A stretch of 64,000 nt of DNA from Vreelandella songnenensis (GTDB lineage: Bacteria > Pseudomonadota > Gammaproteobacteria > Pseudomonadales > Halomonadaceae), in NCBI RefSeq assembly GCF_003002925.1, contig NZ_PVTK01000007.1, positions 62,001-126,000 of the forward strand, written 5' to 3'. Under the pieces are notes generated by a model that searched no databases, was not told the DNA's origin, and saw only the letters and a list, made by a program, of their open reading frames with translations. Numbering within the stretch: position 1 is the stretch's first letter; every line of letters begins with the position of its first letter. Positions 8,167-18,142 of this stretch are shown here, piece after piece. Position numbers and translations under genes: made by a program.

Positions 8167-9513
8167 TCAAGCGCTGTATCCCGCCTGCCGTTCGGGGCGG
8201 GATAGTATGCGCCGCAACACAACCCAGGCAAAAAGTCCCGCCAGAAGGTTACCCAGCGCTGCCCCGGCAGCCAACCCCAGCCAGCCAAACAGCTGCGCGC
8301 CTACCCACAGGCAGGGCAAGTAGAAGACAAACAGCCGCGCGCTGGAAAGCAGCATGGCGCGCAGCGGCCAGCCCAGCGCGTTACCCGCCGAGACCACCAG
8401 CATGCATATCCCAAGGGCCGCGTAGCTGGGCAGCAAAAACCGGATTACCAGGGTCAGCTCGCTCTGAACGTTCGGCGTACCTGCCAGTACCAGGGCAAGC
8501 CAGGGCGCGCAGAGGGCAAGCAGCACGCCAAGCGTTAGTTGCCAGGCAAGGGCCACTTTCAGCGCCAGGCGCATGAGCTGCTGAATCTGCCCCCAGTCAC
8601 CGGCACCATAGCAGCGGCCAAGCCAGGGCGGAAGCGACATGGTCATGGCCAGTATGACCATCAGTGAAAGCGTCTCCAATCGGCTGGCAAGCCCCCAGGC
8701 CGCGACCTGGGTATCCCCCAGCCCCGCGACTACCGAAATGGTCAGCATACTGGCAAGCGGCGGCATCAGCTGGCTTACCATGGCAGGCGCGGCAATGCCC
8801 ATGTAGGGTCGCCAGGAGCGCTGGGCTTCCTGCCAGATTCCTACACGGGTTACCCACTGCTTGCGAATCAGCTTTTGGGTGGTTATCAAAAGCCCAAGCG
8901 TAAACGCAATACAGGTAGCCCATGCCGCGCCCGGCAGGCCCCAGCCCTCCCATGAGCCCACTCCAAAGATCAGCAGCGGGTCAAGCACCAGATTGGCAAC
9001 ACTGCTTAGCACCATCATCTTGCCCGGTAGCCGCGTATTACCGTGGGCGCGAAATACGCTATACATGAAGTAAAGCAGCGCACCAAGCCATGCCGATAAG
9101 AGCTGTGGCCCCCAGTAGATGCGAATGTAGGCAAGCGCCGTCGTATCGGCACCCAGCTGGCGAAAAATGGGCGCATGAAATAACCACAGTCCTATGCAGA
9201 TCACACCGATGATTACTCCACCGGCAAGCAGTACCAGGCTGCTCAGTCGCTTGGCCCGGGCGTGTTCATTGCCACCCAGAGCGCGCGATATAAGCGCGGC
9301 GATAGCAATGCCCATCCCCACCTGAATACCGATGATGAGAAACGAGAGAGGAAAGGTAAATGATTGCGCCGCCAGAGGCGCGGTGCCCAATCGGGCGATG
9401 AAAGCACTATCGACAAGTTGAAAACCCAATAACGCCAATACACCAATGGCCATCGGCCATGTCTGGCGCCATAAGGTTATAGCCAACTCGCGCTGTTGCA
9501 AGGTGTTACTCAA
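8167..9513 (-). CDS. MATE-family efflux transporter
   Basis: A 448-residue membrane protein with about 12 segments in two homologous halves, as expected for Na+- or H+-driven multidrug and toxic-compound extrusion pumps (NorM/DinF type). The N-terminal QLVDSAFIARLGTAPLAAQ resembles the conserved first-helix region. The start is best placed at a TTG (9511-9513), because the AAAAGGAG ribosome site lies 8 bases upstream of it. The in-frame GTG at 9522 would overlap that site. A 9-bp inverted repeat (8177-8204) inside its last codons may also help end the convergent permease transcript. Substrate unknown. Confidence 0.88.
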   Translation of the reverse strand: MSNTLQQRELAITLWRQTWPMAIGVLALLGFQLVDSAFIARLGTAPLAAQSFTFPLSFLIIGIQVGMGIAIAALISRALGGNEHARAKRLSSLVLLAGGVIIGVICIGLWLFHAPIFRQLGADTTALAYIRIYWGPQLLSAWLGALLYFMYSVFRAHGNTRLPGKMMVLSSVANLVLDPLLIFGVGSWEGWGLPGAAWATCIAFTLGLLITTQKLIRKQWVTRVGIWQEAQRSWRPYMGIAAPAMVSQLMPPLASMLTISVVAGLGDTQVAAWGLASRLETLSLMVILAMTMSLPPWLGRCYGAGDWGQIQQLMRLALKVALAWQLTLGVLLALCAPWLALVLAGTPNVQSELTLVIRFLLPSYAALGICMLVVSAGNALGWPLRAMLLSSARLFVFYLPCLWVGAQLFGWLGLAAGAALGNLLAGLFAWVVLRRILSRPERQAGYSA

Positions 9514-9550
9514 GCTCGTCACTCCTTTTCAAAATCGCGGGTCATAAACA

Positions 9551-9579
9551 AAAAAACCACCGCCCGGCAAGGGCGGTGG
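9551..9579 (-). terminator. Rho-independent terminator of the YceI gene
   Basis: The stem CCACCGCCC/GGGCGGTGG (9557-9565 with 9571-9579) is followed on the minus strand by seven T residues, 18 bases after the YceI stop. Confidence 0.88.
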
Positions 9580-9597
9580 CGTTTCAAGCATTAACGC

Positions 9598-10185
9598 TTA
9601 CTGACGAATGCCTTCAAACGTCACGTAAAGCTCGAGCTCGTGCATCGGCTCGGGGAAATCGCTCATGTCGATGCCGAAATCGCTCAGCGTCAGCGTTGTC
9701 TTGCCTTCAAACCCGGCGCGGTAGTTGCCCCACGGGTCATCGCCTTCACCAATAAGAGTAACCGGCATTTCGATTTCCTGGGTTTCACCATGCAGCATCA
9801 GGTCACCGGTAAGAACACCTTCGTTATCGCCGGTTGACTCAAAGCCGGTGGAGGTGAACGTGGCGGTGGGATACTCGCTCGCGTTCAGGAAATCATCGCT
9901 CAGGATATGACGGTCACGCTCAGCATGGTTGGAATCCAGGCTGTCGACCTTTACTTCAAACTCGACGGAAGAAGCATCCAGGTCATCTTCGTCGTAGGTG
10001 AACTGCCCATCAAATTCCTTGAAGCTGCCCAGCAGGTAAGACATGCCCAGATGGCTGATCTTGAACTGGACAAAAGCGTGCTGGCCTTCGGTATCCACCT
10101 GATAGTCGGCGGCTTGCGCCTGGCTCAGGGGTACCAGCAATGCAGCAGCAACGGCAGAGGCACATGCAGTCTTTTTCAACATCAT
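9598..10185 (-). CDS. YceI-family periplasmic lipid-binding-type protein
   Basis: A 195-residue secreted protein: a signal peptide of about 24 residues (LLVPLSQAQA before cleavage) and a YceI domain covering the rest, starting with YQVDTEGQHAFVQFKISHLG. Family members are lipocalin-like barrels that bind polyprenyl or fatty-acid-like ligands in the periplasm; the ligand here is unknown. An upstream in-frame ATG at 10215 is rejected, because AAGGAG sits six bases before the ATG at 10185 and the signal peptide begins there. The cytochrome b561 gene lies upstream on the same strand, a pairing common in proteobacteria and consistent with an isoprenoid-quinone connection. Confidence 0.92.
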   Translation of the reverse strand: MMLKKTACASAVAAALLVPLSQAQAADYQVDTEGQHAFVQFKISHLGMSYLLGSFKEFDGQFTYDEDDLDASSVEFEVKVDSLDSNHAERDRHILSDDFLNASEYPTATFTSTGFESTGDNEGVLTGDLMLHGETQEIEMPVTLIGEGDDPWGNYRAGFEGKTTLTLSDFGIDMSDFPEPMHELELYVTFEGIRQ

Positions 10186-10306
10186 CAATATCTCCTTACT
10201 TTCCGTAGTAGGCACTGCGAGTATAGTCTGCTCACAGCGTTCAAAACCCGTTTCATCAAACTCTACATGGCAAGCGCAAGTTTGCCATTCCCGGCGGCGT
10301 AGATGT

Positions 10307-10867
10307 TTACATCTGCCTGGGACGATACCAGGGATTGATCATCCGAATCAGCGTATCGTGCTTGTTGATCCAATGATGTTTGAAGGCAGCCAGCGCGTGT
10401 CCGGCAGCCAGAATGATCAGTGCCAGTGCGCTGTACCAGTGGATGTCGCCAGCAATGCTGGCCTGATTGGGCAGCCCATGAACCAGGGCTGGCACATCAA
10501 ACCAGCCAAATACGCTGATACTACGTCCGTTGGCGGTAGAGATCAGATAGCCACTCCCCATGACCAGCAGCAGAATCGCGTAAAGCGCAATATGCCCAAG
10601 GTGCGCGGCCAGCTGTTCAAAGCGACTGCCCTCACCGGCAGGCGTAGGCTGCACCAGACGCCAGATAATCCTCGCCACGGTGCCTGCCAGCAATAAAATA
10701 CCGATCGAGCGATGGACCCAGGGACCCAGGTTGTACCAGCTGTCGTAATAGCCAAGTCCCGTCATCCACCAACCCAGAGCAAACAGGCCAATAATCGCCA
10801 GAGCACTCAGCCAATGAAGAAAAACACTTACCACTCCCCAGCGCATGCGCGTGTTACGCCACATCAT
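10307..10867 (-). CDS. Cytochrome b561
   Basis: A 186-residue inner-membrane di-heme b-type cytochrome of the CybB family with four predicted membrane helices. Likely heme-ligand histidines occur in FLHWLSA (first helix), WVHRSIG (second) and DIHWYSALA (fourth), in the usual family positions. Members pass electrons between quinones and acceptors such as superoxide. The tandem ATGs at 10862-10867 both follow GAGGAA, so the start may be one codon later. The gene lies 121 bases before the YceI gene and could be co-transcribed with it. Confidence 0.9.
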   Translation of the reverse strand: MMWRNTRMRWGVVSVFLHWLSALAIIGLFALGWWMTGLGYYDSWYNLGPWVHRSIGILLLAGTVARIIWRLVQPTPAGEGSRFEQLAAHLGHIALYAILLLVMGSGYLISTANGRSISVFGWFDVPALVHGLPNQASIAGDIHWYSALALIILAAGHALAAFKHHWINKHDTLIRMINPWYRPRQM

Positions 10868-11225
10868 TTATTCCTCATCGAGCCGCCCGTGTTATTGCAG
10901 GGCTATCGGCTTGAGCGTGCCATTAATATGAGGTAAATCTTGAATTTACCTGCAAAGCATACTGATAACGAACATGCATGACTGCTGAAAAAACCAGAAC
11001 ACTTCATTCGTAAAAACCACTGAATAACCCGCTAACAATTTTTACACATGCATGGCTGCCAGCCTTCCTGAAATCGCTCACCACCATTCGATAAAGTAGC
11101 AAATAAACGGCAATTTTAATCAATTTTATTATTTGCTTTGCGCGCTTAATATTAGCGCATGCCTTAACACGGCACGTCGAAACGACTTGGTACCGAATTT
11201 AAAAAATCAAGAGAGAACGCCACTC
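10868..11225. other. Intergenic region with inverted and direct repeats
   Basis: This gene-free stretch separates cytochrome b561 (minus) from the small secreted protein (plus). It contains a perfect 8-bp inverted repeat at 10931-10951, a 14-base direct repeat ACATGCATGRCTGC at 10972-10985 and 11046-11059, and an AT-rich segment at 11095-11150 that probably holds the plus-strand promoter. No credible coding frame is visible. Confidence 0.5.
10931..10951. promoter_or_regulatory. Candidate operator upstream of cytochrome b561
   Basis: A perfect 8-bp inverted repeat, AGGTAAAT and ATTTACCT around a 5-base spacer, lies 64-84 bases upstream of the cytochrome b561 start. The size and symmetry fit a dimeric regulator site; the protein is unknown. 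Confidence 0.35.
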
Positions 11226-11498
11226 ATGAAAAAATCTACACTGATCGCCGCTATCGCCCTGACGCTGACCTCTACTGCTGCACTGGCTGAGCAGGGCTCT
11301 GGAGAACTCAATGAAATCGTTCACGCCAGCTCCACAGCAGGCTACAGCACCGACGAACTGTACATGACGCCCGCTGACCTGCCGCTGGTCAATGGCGACG
11401 CCGCCAAGAACCGCGTTATCGAGCCGAGCTCAGAAGCACATCACGGCAGCCACGACGAGATTGTCCAGTCAGACCTGCCGCACCGCAACGCTTCCTGA
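11226..11498 (+). CDS. Small secreted protein of unknown function
   Basis: A 90-residue product with a clear Sec signal peptide (KK, then a hydrophobic stretch ending ...TAALA, cleavage near residue 21), leaving a mature peptide of about 69 residues that is acidic and has three histidines near the C-terminal end (EAHHGSHDE). The start at 11226 is chosen because the signal peptide begins there, with AGAGA upstream. A good terminator follows. I do not recognise the family; metal binding through the histidines is only a possibility. Confidence 0.7.
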   Translation: MKKSTLIAAIALTLTSTAALAEQGSGELNEIVHASSTAGYSTDELYMTPADLPLVNGDAAKNRVIEPSSEAHHGSHDEIVQSDLPHRNAS

Positions 11499-11544
11499 AA
11501 CCGGCTGCCGCTGATTTAAACAGCGCAAGCCCAGGTTACGAAAG

Positions 11545-11572
11545 CAAAAAACCCACCGCGAGGTGGGTTTTT
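11545..11572. terminator. Bidirectional rho-independent terminator
   Basis: The stem ACCCACC/GGTGGGT (11551-11557 with 11562-11568) with a GCGA loop is flanked by an A-run and a T-run. It can end both the small secreted gene and the convergent metZ transcript. Confidence 0.85.
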
Positions 11573-11596
11573 CGTTATGCGCACGAACGCCTTACA

Positions 11597-12796
11597 TCAA
11601 CCGGCAGCCAATGCGTCCAGACCTCGTGCCAGGTCGCGCTGTAGATCCTGCTGGCTTTCCAGGCCAACGGCTACACGAATCAACCCGGGGGCGATGCCCG
11701 CCGCCTCCTTTTGAACATCAGAGAGACGACCATGGGTAGTGGTTGCCGGATGAGTGATCGTGGTTTTCACATCACCCAGGTTGCCGGTGATCGACAGCAG
11801 GCGCGTGGCATCGATTACCTGCCAGGCGCCCTCCTGCCCGTTGATCACTTCAAACCCCAGCACGGCGCCAAAGCCTTTCTGCTGCTGCTTGGCAAGGGCG
11901 TGCTGAGGATGCGTTTCCAGACCGCTGTAGTGCACCTTGCTTACCGCGGGATGCTGGTCAAGCCAGCGTGCCAGCGTCAGGGCGTTTTCACAGTGAGCCT
12001 TCATGCGCAGCGAAAGCGTTTCAAGGCCCTTGGTAAAGATCCAGGCGTTGAAGGGGCTCATGCACGGGCCACAGGTGCGGACGACGCCAAAGACCTCTTC
12101 CAGCAGGTCGTGCCTGCCAACCACCGCCCCGCCAATTGCCCTGCCCTGCCCATCCAGGTACTTGGTCGCGGAGTGAATCACCAGATCGGCACCCAGTGCC
12201 AGGGGCTGCTGAAGTACCGGCGTCAGAAAGCAGTTATCAATCGCCAGCAGAGCGTCATGCTTTCTGGCAAGTGCAGCAAGTGCCTTGATATCGGCAACTT
12301 CAGAAAGCGGGTTGGACGGCGTTTCGGCAAACAGCAGGCGCGTCTTGGGGGTAATGGCCGCTTCCCAGGCCTGCTGGTTTGAAAGCTCGACGTAGCGTGT
12401 AGTAATGCCGAACTTGCCCAGGTACTTGTCGAACAGACTGACCGTTGAACCGAACAGTGAACGCGACGCTACGATCTCATCCCCGGCTGACAACAGTGCA
12501 AGGGCGGTGGAAAGAATTGCCGCCATGCCCGAACTCGTGGCCACGCACCGCTCGCCGCCTTCAAGGGCGGCAAGACGACGCTCGAAAGTATGCACCGTGG
12601 GGTTGGTAAAGCGCGAGTAGACGTTGCCCGGTTCCTTGCCGCCAAACTTGCGTGCCGCCTCGGCGGCACTTTCATAGACAAAGCTTGAGGTAGGAAAGAT
12701 CGGCTCGGAGTGCTCCTGCTCGAATGTGCGCTGGTGGCCTGCACGAATCGCCAGCGTCTCCAACGACCAGTCGTCCTGTTGGTTGTCATCCTGCAT
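11597..12796 (-). CDS. metZ: O-succinylhomoserine sulfhydrylase
   Basis: A PLP enzyme of the Cys/Met metabolism family that makes homocysteine directly from O-succinylhomoserine and sulfide, bypassing cystathionine. The 399-residue protein has SGMAAI near 89-94, AETPSNP near 157-163 and the PLP lysine in SATKYLDGQG (K212). Its place directly after purF is the one metZ occupies in Pseudomonas, which favours this activity over cystathionine gamma-synthase. The gap to purF is 39 bases, so it is the last gene of the long minus-strand cluster and ends at the hairpin at 11545-11572. Confidence 0.9.
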   Translation of the reverse strand: MQDDNQQDDWSLETLAIRAGHQRTFEQEHSEPIFPTSSFVYESAAEAARKFGGKEPGNVYSRFTNPTVHTFERRLAALEGGERCVATSSGMAAILSTALALLSAGDEIVASRSLFGSTVSLFDKYLGKFGITTRYVELSNQQAWEAAITPKTRLLFAETPSNPLSEVADIKALAALARKHDALLAIDNCFLTPVLQQPLALGADLVIHSATKYLDGQGRAIGGAVVGRHDLLEEVFGVVRTCGPCMSPFNAWIFTKGLETLSLRMKAHCENALTLARWLDQHPAVSKVHYSGLETHPQHALAKQQQKGFGAVLGFEVINGQEGAWQVIDATRLLSITGNLGDVKTTITHPATTTHGRLSDVQKEAAGIAPGLIRVAVGLESQQDLQRDLARGLDALAAG

Positions 12797-12835
12797 GGGC
12801 GTGCCCCTTATATTCAGTAAACATCACGATCCGGT

Positions 12836-14356
12836 TCAGTCGTCGAGATCATCGTCCTGGTTATGCATATCCACCAGCGCATGATCGCCGGCGCTCTGAT
12901 CCTTGGCAGAATCGTTGCGGCTGGCTTCCAGGACTGCAAGGTAGGCCTCGTCGATGTCGCCGGTCACATAATTGCCATCAAACACCGAGCAATCAAAGGC
13001 TTCCATTTCCGGATTGACTTCACGGCAGGCATTCTTGAGGTCTTCCAGATCCTGATAGAAGATACGGTCGGCGCCAATCAGCTCGCCCACTTCCTCTTCC
13101 GTACGGCCATGGGCGATCAGCTCGACCGCCGCGGGCATATCGATGCCGTACACGTTGGGGTAACGTACCGGCGGCGCGGCGGAGGCAAAGTAGACCTTGC
13201 GGGCGCCCGCATCGCGCGCCATCTGAATGATCTGTTTACAGGTTGTGCCACGCACGATGGAGTCATCCACCAGCAGCACGTTCTTGCCCTTGAACTCAAC
13301 GTCGATGGCGTTGAGCTTCTGGCGCACCGACTTTTTCCGCTGGGTCTGGCCCGGCATGATGAAGGTCCGGCCGATATAGCGGTTCTTCATGAAGCCTTCG
13401 CGGTAGGTAACCCCCAGGTGCTGGGCCATCTCGAGTGCCGAGGTACGTGAGGTATCGGGGATCGGAATTACCACATCGATATCGTGATCCGGCCACTCGC
13501 TGAGAATACGGTCACCGAGCTTGCGCCCCATCTGCATCCGCGTGCCGTATACGTAGGCGCCGTCGAGAATGGAGTCAGGACGCGCCAGATACACGTGCTC
13601 GAAGATGCACGAACGCAGCTGTGGGCGGTCTGCACATACCTGGGTATGGAACTGTCCCTGCATATCGACAAAAATCGCTTCCCCAGGGCCGAGGTCGCGC
13701 TCAAGCTCAAAACCGCCCACGTCGAGCGCCACCGACTCGGAAGCGATCATCACTTCCTGACCGCTATCGGTCTGGCGCGTACCGAACACCACAGGGCGAA
13801 TGCCGTGAGGATCACGAAAGGCCACCATGCCAAAACCGTTGATGATCGCGACCGCCGCGTAGCCGCCCTTGCAGCGCCGGTGCACTCTACGAACGGCATC
13901 GAAGATGTCTTCCGCTTCCAGGTGCAGCCCCTGCTTGCCAAGCTCATGGGCAAACACGTTAAGCAGCACTTCCGAATCGGAACTGGTATTGATATGGCGA
14001 AGGTCGGTCGAGAACAGCTCCTGCTTCAACTGCTCGGAGTTGGTCAGATTGCCGTTATGCGCAAGCGCAATACCGTAGGGGGAGTTGACGTAAAACGGCT
14101 GTGATTCCGCTTCGCTGGAGGAACCGGCGGTTGGGTAACGTACGTGGCCGATGCCCAGGTTGCCCTTGAGGCGAGCCATGTGACGGGTGTGAAATACATC
14201 GCGCACCAGTCCGTTGCTCTTGCGCAGTAGGAAGCGTCCCTCGCTCCAGGTCATCATGCCGGCAGCGTCCTGGCCCCGATGCTGAAGTACGGTCAGGGCA
14301 TCGTAGATTCCCTGATTTACCGCCTGCTTGGCCAGAAGGCCTACTATACCGCACAT
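12836..14356 (-). CDS. purF: Amidophosphoribosyltransferase
   Basis: This enzyme catalyses the first committed step of purine synthesis, making phosphoribosylamine from PRPP and glutamine. The 506-residue protein begins MCGIVG, so cysteine 2 becomes the N-terminal nucleophile of the glutaminase domain (about residues 2-240). The phosphoribosyltransferase domain follows with the PRPP loop [13 protein letters not shown] at about 358-370. Length matches E. coli PurF. It is preceded by cvpA, the classic purF partner, with a 108-base gap containing a strong hairpin. Confidence 0.96.
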   Translation of the reverse strand: MCGIVGLLAKQAVNQGIYDALTVLQHRGQDAAGMMTWSEGRFLLRKSNGLVRDVFHTRHMARLKGNLGIGHVRYPTAGSSSEAESQPFYVNSPYGIALAHNGNLTNSEQLKQELFSTDLRHINTSSDSEVLLNVFAHELGKQGLHLEAEDIFDAVRRVHRRCKGGYAAVAIINGFGMVAFRDPHGIRPVVFGTRQTDSGQEVMIASESVALDVGGFELERDLGPGEAIFVDMQGQFHTQVCADRPQLRSCIFEHVYLARPDSILDGAYVYGTRMQMGRKLGDRILSEWPDHDIDVVIPIPDTSRTSALEMAQHLGVTYREGFMKNRYIGRTFIMPGQTQRKKSVRQKLNAIDVEFKGKNVLLVDDSIVRGTTCKQIIQMARDAGARKVYFASAAPPVRYPNVYGIDMPAAVELIAHGRTEEEVGELIGADRIFYQDLEDLKNACREVNPEMEAFDCSVFDGNYVTGDIDEAYLAVLEASRNDSAKDQSAGDHALVDMHNQDDDLDD

Positions 14357-14424
14357 TCAAGTTACCTCGCTTTAGTGCCATGGCTTGCCAAAACAAGCCC
14401 GTACGTTCCTGAAACTCATTTTCA

Positions 14425-14459
14425 AACTGCCTTTCGCACCGACGGCGCCAAAGGCAGTT
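14425..14459 (-). repeat. Long hairpin between cvpA and purF
   Basis: A 10-bp inverted repeat (14425-14434 with 14450-14459) continues inward through a GCGCC/GGTGC helix. No T-run follows the stem on the minus strand, so it looks like an intercistronic stabilising or processing element, not a strong terminator. Confidence 0.5.
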
Positions 14460-14464
14460 GAATA

Positions 14465-15037
14465 CTACTGGCTATTCGCTGGCGGGGGTGTGAACCCTTC
14501 GCGGGTTCGAAGCTCCGGCAGGGATATATCGCGCAGTGACGCAGGCGCTTCGGGCAACTCGCGCTCCCACTGGTCAAGCTGACTGACCGCCCAGTCACGC
14601 AATTCGATGAAGGTCGGGCGCAGCGTTGCCTGCTGCCACGCCTGAAGCTCGGCAAGCGGCGTCAGGGTGATCAGCACCGTGGCCACCAGCAGAATCACTG
14701 CCCCGCGCGCAAGTCCGAATGCAGCGCCCGCAAAGCGGTTTAAAAGCCCCATGCCCACCCATACCACAGCGGCGTGCACCAGGCGAATGACGATGCCGCA
14801 GAGCAGGATCACGGCAAAAATCACCAGGGCAAAGGCCAGCACCAGGCGGGCATCGAAGCTTTCGATAAAGCCGCTCATCAGCTCGGCCACCGGCTCGGCA
14901 AGCACCCGAGCCACCATCAGCGCGACCACCCAAGCCCCCAGGCCTAGCGCTTCTCGGACAAAACCACGCACAAACCCTGACAGCATTGAAAGCGCCAACA
15001 CGGCCAGAAAGACAGCATCTATCCACGTCAATGCCAT
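14465..15037 (-). CDS. cvpA: CvpA-family inner-membrane protein
   Basis: A 190-residue protein with four predicted membrane helices, starting with the family-typical WIDAVFLAVLALSMLSGFVRGFVREALGL region (about residues 5-33). CvpA is named for colicin V production and affects envelope homeostasis; its biochemical role is not settled. The ATG is 3 bases after the stop of the SPOR gene, so the two are translationally linked, and purF follows as in many proteobacteria. Confidence 0.9.
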   Translation of the reverse strand: MALTWIDAVFLAVLALSMLSGFVRGFVREALGLGAWVVALMVARVLAEPVAELMSGFIESFDARLVLAFALVIFAVILLCGIVIRLVHAAVVWVGMGLLNRFAGAAFGLARGAVILLVATVLITLTPLAELQAWQQATLRPTFIELRDWAVSQLDQWERELPEAPASLRDISLPELRTREGFTPPPANSQ

Positions 15038-15040
15038 CGT

Positions 15041-15718
15041 TTAATCTCTAACCCGTACTAATAGACCTTGAACATTGGCTCGCTGCTTGATCAAGGCCAT
15101 GGCGGCCTCCCCATCTTCAGACGATGCGTAGGGCCCTACCAGTACCGTGGTCAGGTTGTTATCACGCTGACGCTTGAAGACACTGAACCCTTCGCCGGTA
15201 AGCTGGCTACCCAGGCGCTCGGCGTTGGCGGCATCGCCAAAGCTTCCCACCTGAACCGCCCACTCGCCCTGCTGCGTCGAGGATGGAGCCGAGGCCGCTG
15301 AAGAAGAGCTGCTGCTCTGGCTGCTGCCTTGTGTAGTGCTATTGGAAGCCACCAGATCAGCAATGGGATCGTTTTGAGGTGCGGATCCGCTTGATGAGGA
15401 GCTCGGCTCCTGGGTCGTCGCCGTTTCACTCGGCGGGTCGATCCGATCGGTCTGCGGCAGTGCAGGAGAAGCATCGATTGGCGCGTTGACCGCATCACTT
15501 GTGGAGACACCGTTCGATGAAGGCGTATTGATGGTTGAGGGCATTTCCGGTATTGCCACGTCACGCCGCGCTGTATCAATAGGCTGTTCGATGATGAACG
15601 TCGGCTGAGGCCGCTCTTCGCGAGGTGCCGGATCACTCATCAACCAAGGTACAAAGATCGCCAGTAGGGCAAGCAGGATCACGATACCGCTGATGCGTTC
15701 TGTTCTACCGTATTTCAT
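15041..15718 (-). CDS. SPOR-domain membrane protein (DedD-like)
   Basis: A 225-residue bitopic protein: one N-terminal membrane helix (about residues 11-28), a long Ser/Pro/Thr-rich linker (about 30-150) and a C-terminal SPOR domain (about 151-225) starting at WAVQVGSFGDAANAERLGSQL. SPOR domains bind denuded septal glycan, so it should act in the periplasm at the division site. Position between folC and cvpA matches DedD in E. coli and its counterpart in Pseudomonas. Confidence 0.88.
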   Translation of the reverse strand: MKYGRTERISGIVILLALLAIFVPWLMSDPAPREERPQPTFIIEQPIDTARRDVAIPEMPSTINTPSSNGVSTSDAVNAPIDASPALPQTDRIDPPSETATTQEPSSSSSGSAPQNDPIADLVASNSTTQGSSQSSSSSSAASAPSSTQQGEWAVQVGSFGDAANAERLGSQLTGEGFSVFKRQRDNNLTTVLVGPYASSEDGEAAMALIKQRANVQGLLVRVRD

Positions 15719-15769
15719 ATATCATCTCCCTCAAGCGAACTTGTGCCTTACGCGCGGTACCTGATAAAG

Positions 15770-17050
15770 CTACTCGGCCTGTGGCAAGGGCCGAGCCAGC
15801 AGAGCAGCAACGGTCAGAAAGGACCCGAGTGCCAACACACGATCCTGGGGGGTCAACTGGGATGCCAGGATATCCGCACCACCTTGCGGTGAGTCTGCAC
15901 AGCCGTAGACGTGCCCACCCTGGGCCTTGATACGCTCGGCAAGCTCGCTTGCCTCCCGCCCCCGCTCACCCTCCAGCGTGACACATACCCAATCCGTAAT
16001 AAGCGGGGCAAGTGCTGCAATGACGCCATCGGCATCTTTATCATCAAGCATGCCAATCAGCGCCCACTGCCGGCCACCTTCAGGTGGCGCGGGAAGCCGA
16101 TGTGCCAGGTAGGCGGCGGCATGCGGGTTGTGCCCGACATCCAGGCACCATTGCCCCTGCCACTGCATTCTGCCCGGCAGTTTCACCTGTGCCAGGGCGT
16201 TTTGGGTGACGCTGGATTTCAGCACAAGGCCGCTCATGGCGAGCGCCTGAAGCGCCGTTGCCGCATTATCTATCGGCAGACCAGGATCAGGAAGCGCATC
16301 GAGCGAAATAGTGTCGCCTTCTGCGGTCAGCCCATGCCAGCACCAGGGCCGACCGGCGGCCAACCCTGCGCTATGGCTGAATGCAAGCCCCAAGCGATAC
16401 ACCGGAGCCGCCATGCCAATGGCGGTTTCCGCCACGCTGCCGGGCAGCGTCTGGCTACCTAGTATCGCGGGTTTTAATGGACGAAAGATACCGGCTTTCT
16501 CGAATCCGATCTGAGAGATATCGGTGCCCAGAAAGCTCGCATGATCCTGTGCAATGGTGGTTACCACAGCGACATCGGCATCGATGATATTGACCGCGTC
16601 AAGGCGCCCGCCCAGGCCAATCTCCAGCACGGCAAGATCGAGTTCTGTCTGGGCCAGACACCATAGGGCACACAGGGTGCCGGCCTCGAAGTAGGTAAGG
16701 CTGACTTCGGGCGCTTGCAGGCGAGCCTGCTCGACACGTTCAAAACCATCAACGAGAGGCTGATCGTCGATCTCCTGCCCGGCAATCCTTACCCGCTCGT
16801 TATAGCGCAGCAGATGCGGCGATGAATAAGCTCCTACGCGCAGCCCGTGCGCCAGGGCGACCGCTTCTGCCATGGCAACGGTAGAACCCTTGCCGTTGGT
16901 ACCTGCAACAACCACGACCCGCTTGGCAATGGGGCTTTCAAGAAGCCCCATACGCTCAGCCACTTCCGAGACGCGCTCGAGACCCATATCGATCCCGACC
17001 GGGTGCAGGGTTTCCAGATGCTGAAGCCATTCGGCAAGAGATTTAGCCAT
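15770..17050 (-). CDS. folC: Dihydrofolate / folylpolyglutamate synthase
   Basis: A Mur-ligase-type ATPase that adds glutamate to dihydropteroate and then to folates. The 426-residue protein has the P-loop [11 protein letters not shown] (about 47-57), [14 protein letters not shown] and the central [14 protein letters not shown] segment, all diagnostic. The open frame extends upstream to 17161, but that part is accD read out of frame. The natural ATG at 17048-17050 overlaps the accD stop by eight bases, indicating coupled translation. Confidence 0.93.
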   Translation of the reverse strand: MAKSLAEWLQHLETLHPVGIDMGLERVSEVAERMGLLESPIAKRVVVVAGTNGKGSTVAMAEAVALAHGLRVGAYSSPHLLRYNERVRIAGQEIDDQPLVDGFERVEQARLQAPEVSLTYFEAGTLCALWCLAQTELDLAVLEIGLGGRLDAVNIIDADVAVVTTIAQDHASFLGTDISQIGFEKAGIFRPLKPAILGSQTLPGSVAETAIGMAAPVYRLGLAFSHSAGLAAGRPWCWHGLTAEGDTISLDALPDPGLPIDNAATALQALAMSGLVLKSSVTQNALAQVKLPGRMQWQGQWCLDVGHNPHAAAYLAHRLPAPPEGGRQWALIGMLDDKDADGVIAALAPLITDWVCVTLEGERGREASELAERIKAQGGHVYGCADSPQGGADILASQLTPQDRVLALGSFLTVAALLARPLPQAE

Positions 17051-18050
17051 TGCGGTGGGCTTCATCGCTCTTGTCGATCGTCTCGTGACCGGCGTCGTTG
17101 CGAAGGCCATCGGCGTCAGCAGCAATATGAGCTTCGTCCACCATCGGCTCGGCCACTTCACCAGTAGCGTTCAGCTCTTCGGCGTAAGCCAGCGCTTCCT
17201 GATGGGTCAGCTTGCGCAGCACGCCGCCTATCCGGGTGCGCATTTCGTGACGATGCACGATCATGTCTACTGTGCCGTGCTCCAGCAGAAATTCGCTGCG
17301 CTGGAAGCCTTCGGGTAGCGTTTCGCGCACGGTCTGCTCGATGACCCGCGGTCCGGCAAAGCCGATCAGCGCATTGGGCTCGGCGATATTCAGATCACCC
17401 AACATGGCCAGCGAAGCAGATACCCCACCAAATACGGGATCCGTCAGCACGGAAATATACGGCACACCCGCCTGCTTGAGTTTCTCAAGAGCAGCCGACG
17501 TCTTGGCCATCTGCATCAATGAGAACAGCGCTTCCTGCATCCGAGCACCGCCAGACGCGGCAAAGCAGACCAGCGGAATGCCTTCATCGAGCGCGATAGT
17601 CGCTGCGCGAACGAATTTTTCGCCAACCACCGCGCCCATGGAGCCACCCATGAAGGTGAACTCGAAGGCAACGGCGACCACCGGCAGGCCATCCAGTTCG
17701 CCACGCATGGCAATCAGGGCGTCTTTTTCACCGGTATCCTTCTGCGCGGCGGTCAGGCGATCCTTGTACTTCTTGGAGTCACGGAACTTCAGACGATCAA
17801 CGGGCTCAAGCTCCGCTGCGATCTCTTCACGCCCGTTTTTATCCAGGAACCAGTCCAAGCGTTTGCGTGCGGTCAGGCGCAAGTGGTGGTCACATTTAGG
17901 ACACACGCTGTTGTGCTTCTCTAACTCCGGAAGATAGAGAACGGCTTCACACTTGGGACATTTACGCCAGAGGCCGTCGGGCACGCTAGCGCGACGGTCT
18001 TTACGCTGGATACGCCCCATGGAGGGCACTATCTTGTCTAACCAGCTCAT
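17043..18050 (-). CDS. accD: Acetyl-CoA carboxylase carboxyltransferase, beta subunit
   Basis: This subunit works with AccA to transfer the carboxyl group from biotin to acetyl-CoA, giving malonyl-CoA for fatty acid synthesis. The 335-residue protein has the N-terminal zinc ribbon (Cys31, Cys34, Cys50, Cys53) and a crotonase-type core containing [12 protein letters not shown] and [13 protein letters not shown]. The C-terminal tail of about 50 residues is longer and more charged than in E. coli. It is placed after trpA and overlaps folC, the usual accD-folC pairing. Confidence 0.95.
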   Translation of the reverse strand: MSWLDKIVPSMGRIQRKDRRASVPDGLWRKCPKCEAVLYLPELEKHNSVCPKCDHHLRLTARKRLDWFLDKNGREEIAAELEPVDRLKFRDSKKYKDRLTAAQKDTGEKDALIAMRGELDGLPVVAVAFEFTFMGGSMGAVVGEKFVRAATIALDEGIPLVCFAASGGARMQEALFSLMQMAKTSAALEKLKQAGVPYISVLTDPVFGGVSASLAMLGDLNIAEPNALIGFAGPRVIEQTVRETLPEGFQRSEFLLEHGTVDMIVHRHEMRTRIGGVLRKLTHQEALAYAEELNATGEVAEPMVDEAHIAADADGLRNDAGHETIDKSDEAHRNG

Positions 18051-18142
18051 ATCAAAAAGGCTTCCGTTTACGTCAATGCCTGCTAACGCCAGGCTTGATG
18101 AGTGTCGTCAATCAAATGCAGTCTAGACGATGAGAGGCAGCT

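Noticed and set aside
10307-11225. Plus-strand frames opposite cytochrome b561 and YceI
   Set aside because: They are antisense shadows of clearly conserved minus-strand genes.
15770-17161. Extended N-terminus of FolC (37 additional residues)
   Set aside because: The extension is the accD coding region in another frame; the ATG overlapping the accD stop fits the FolC domain start.
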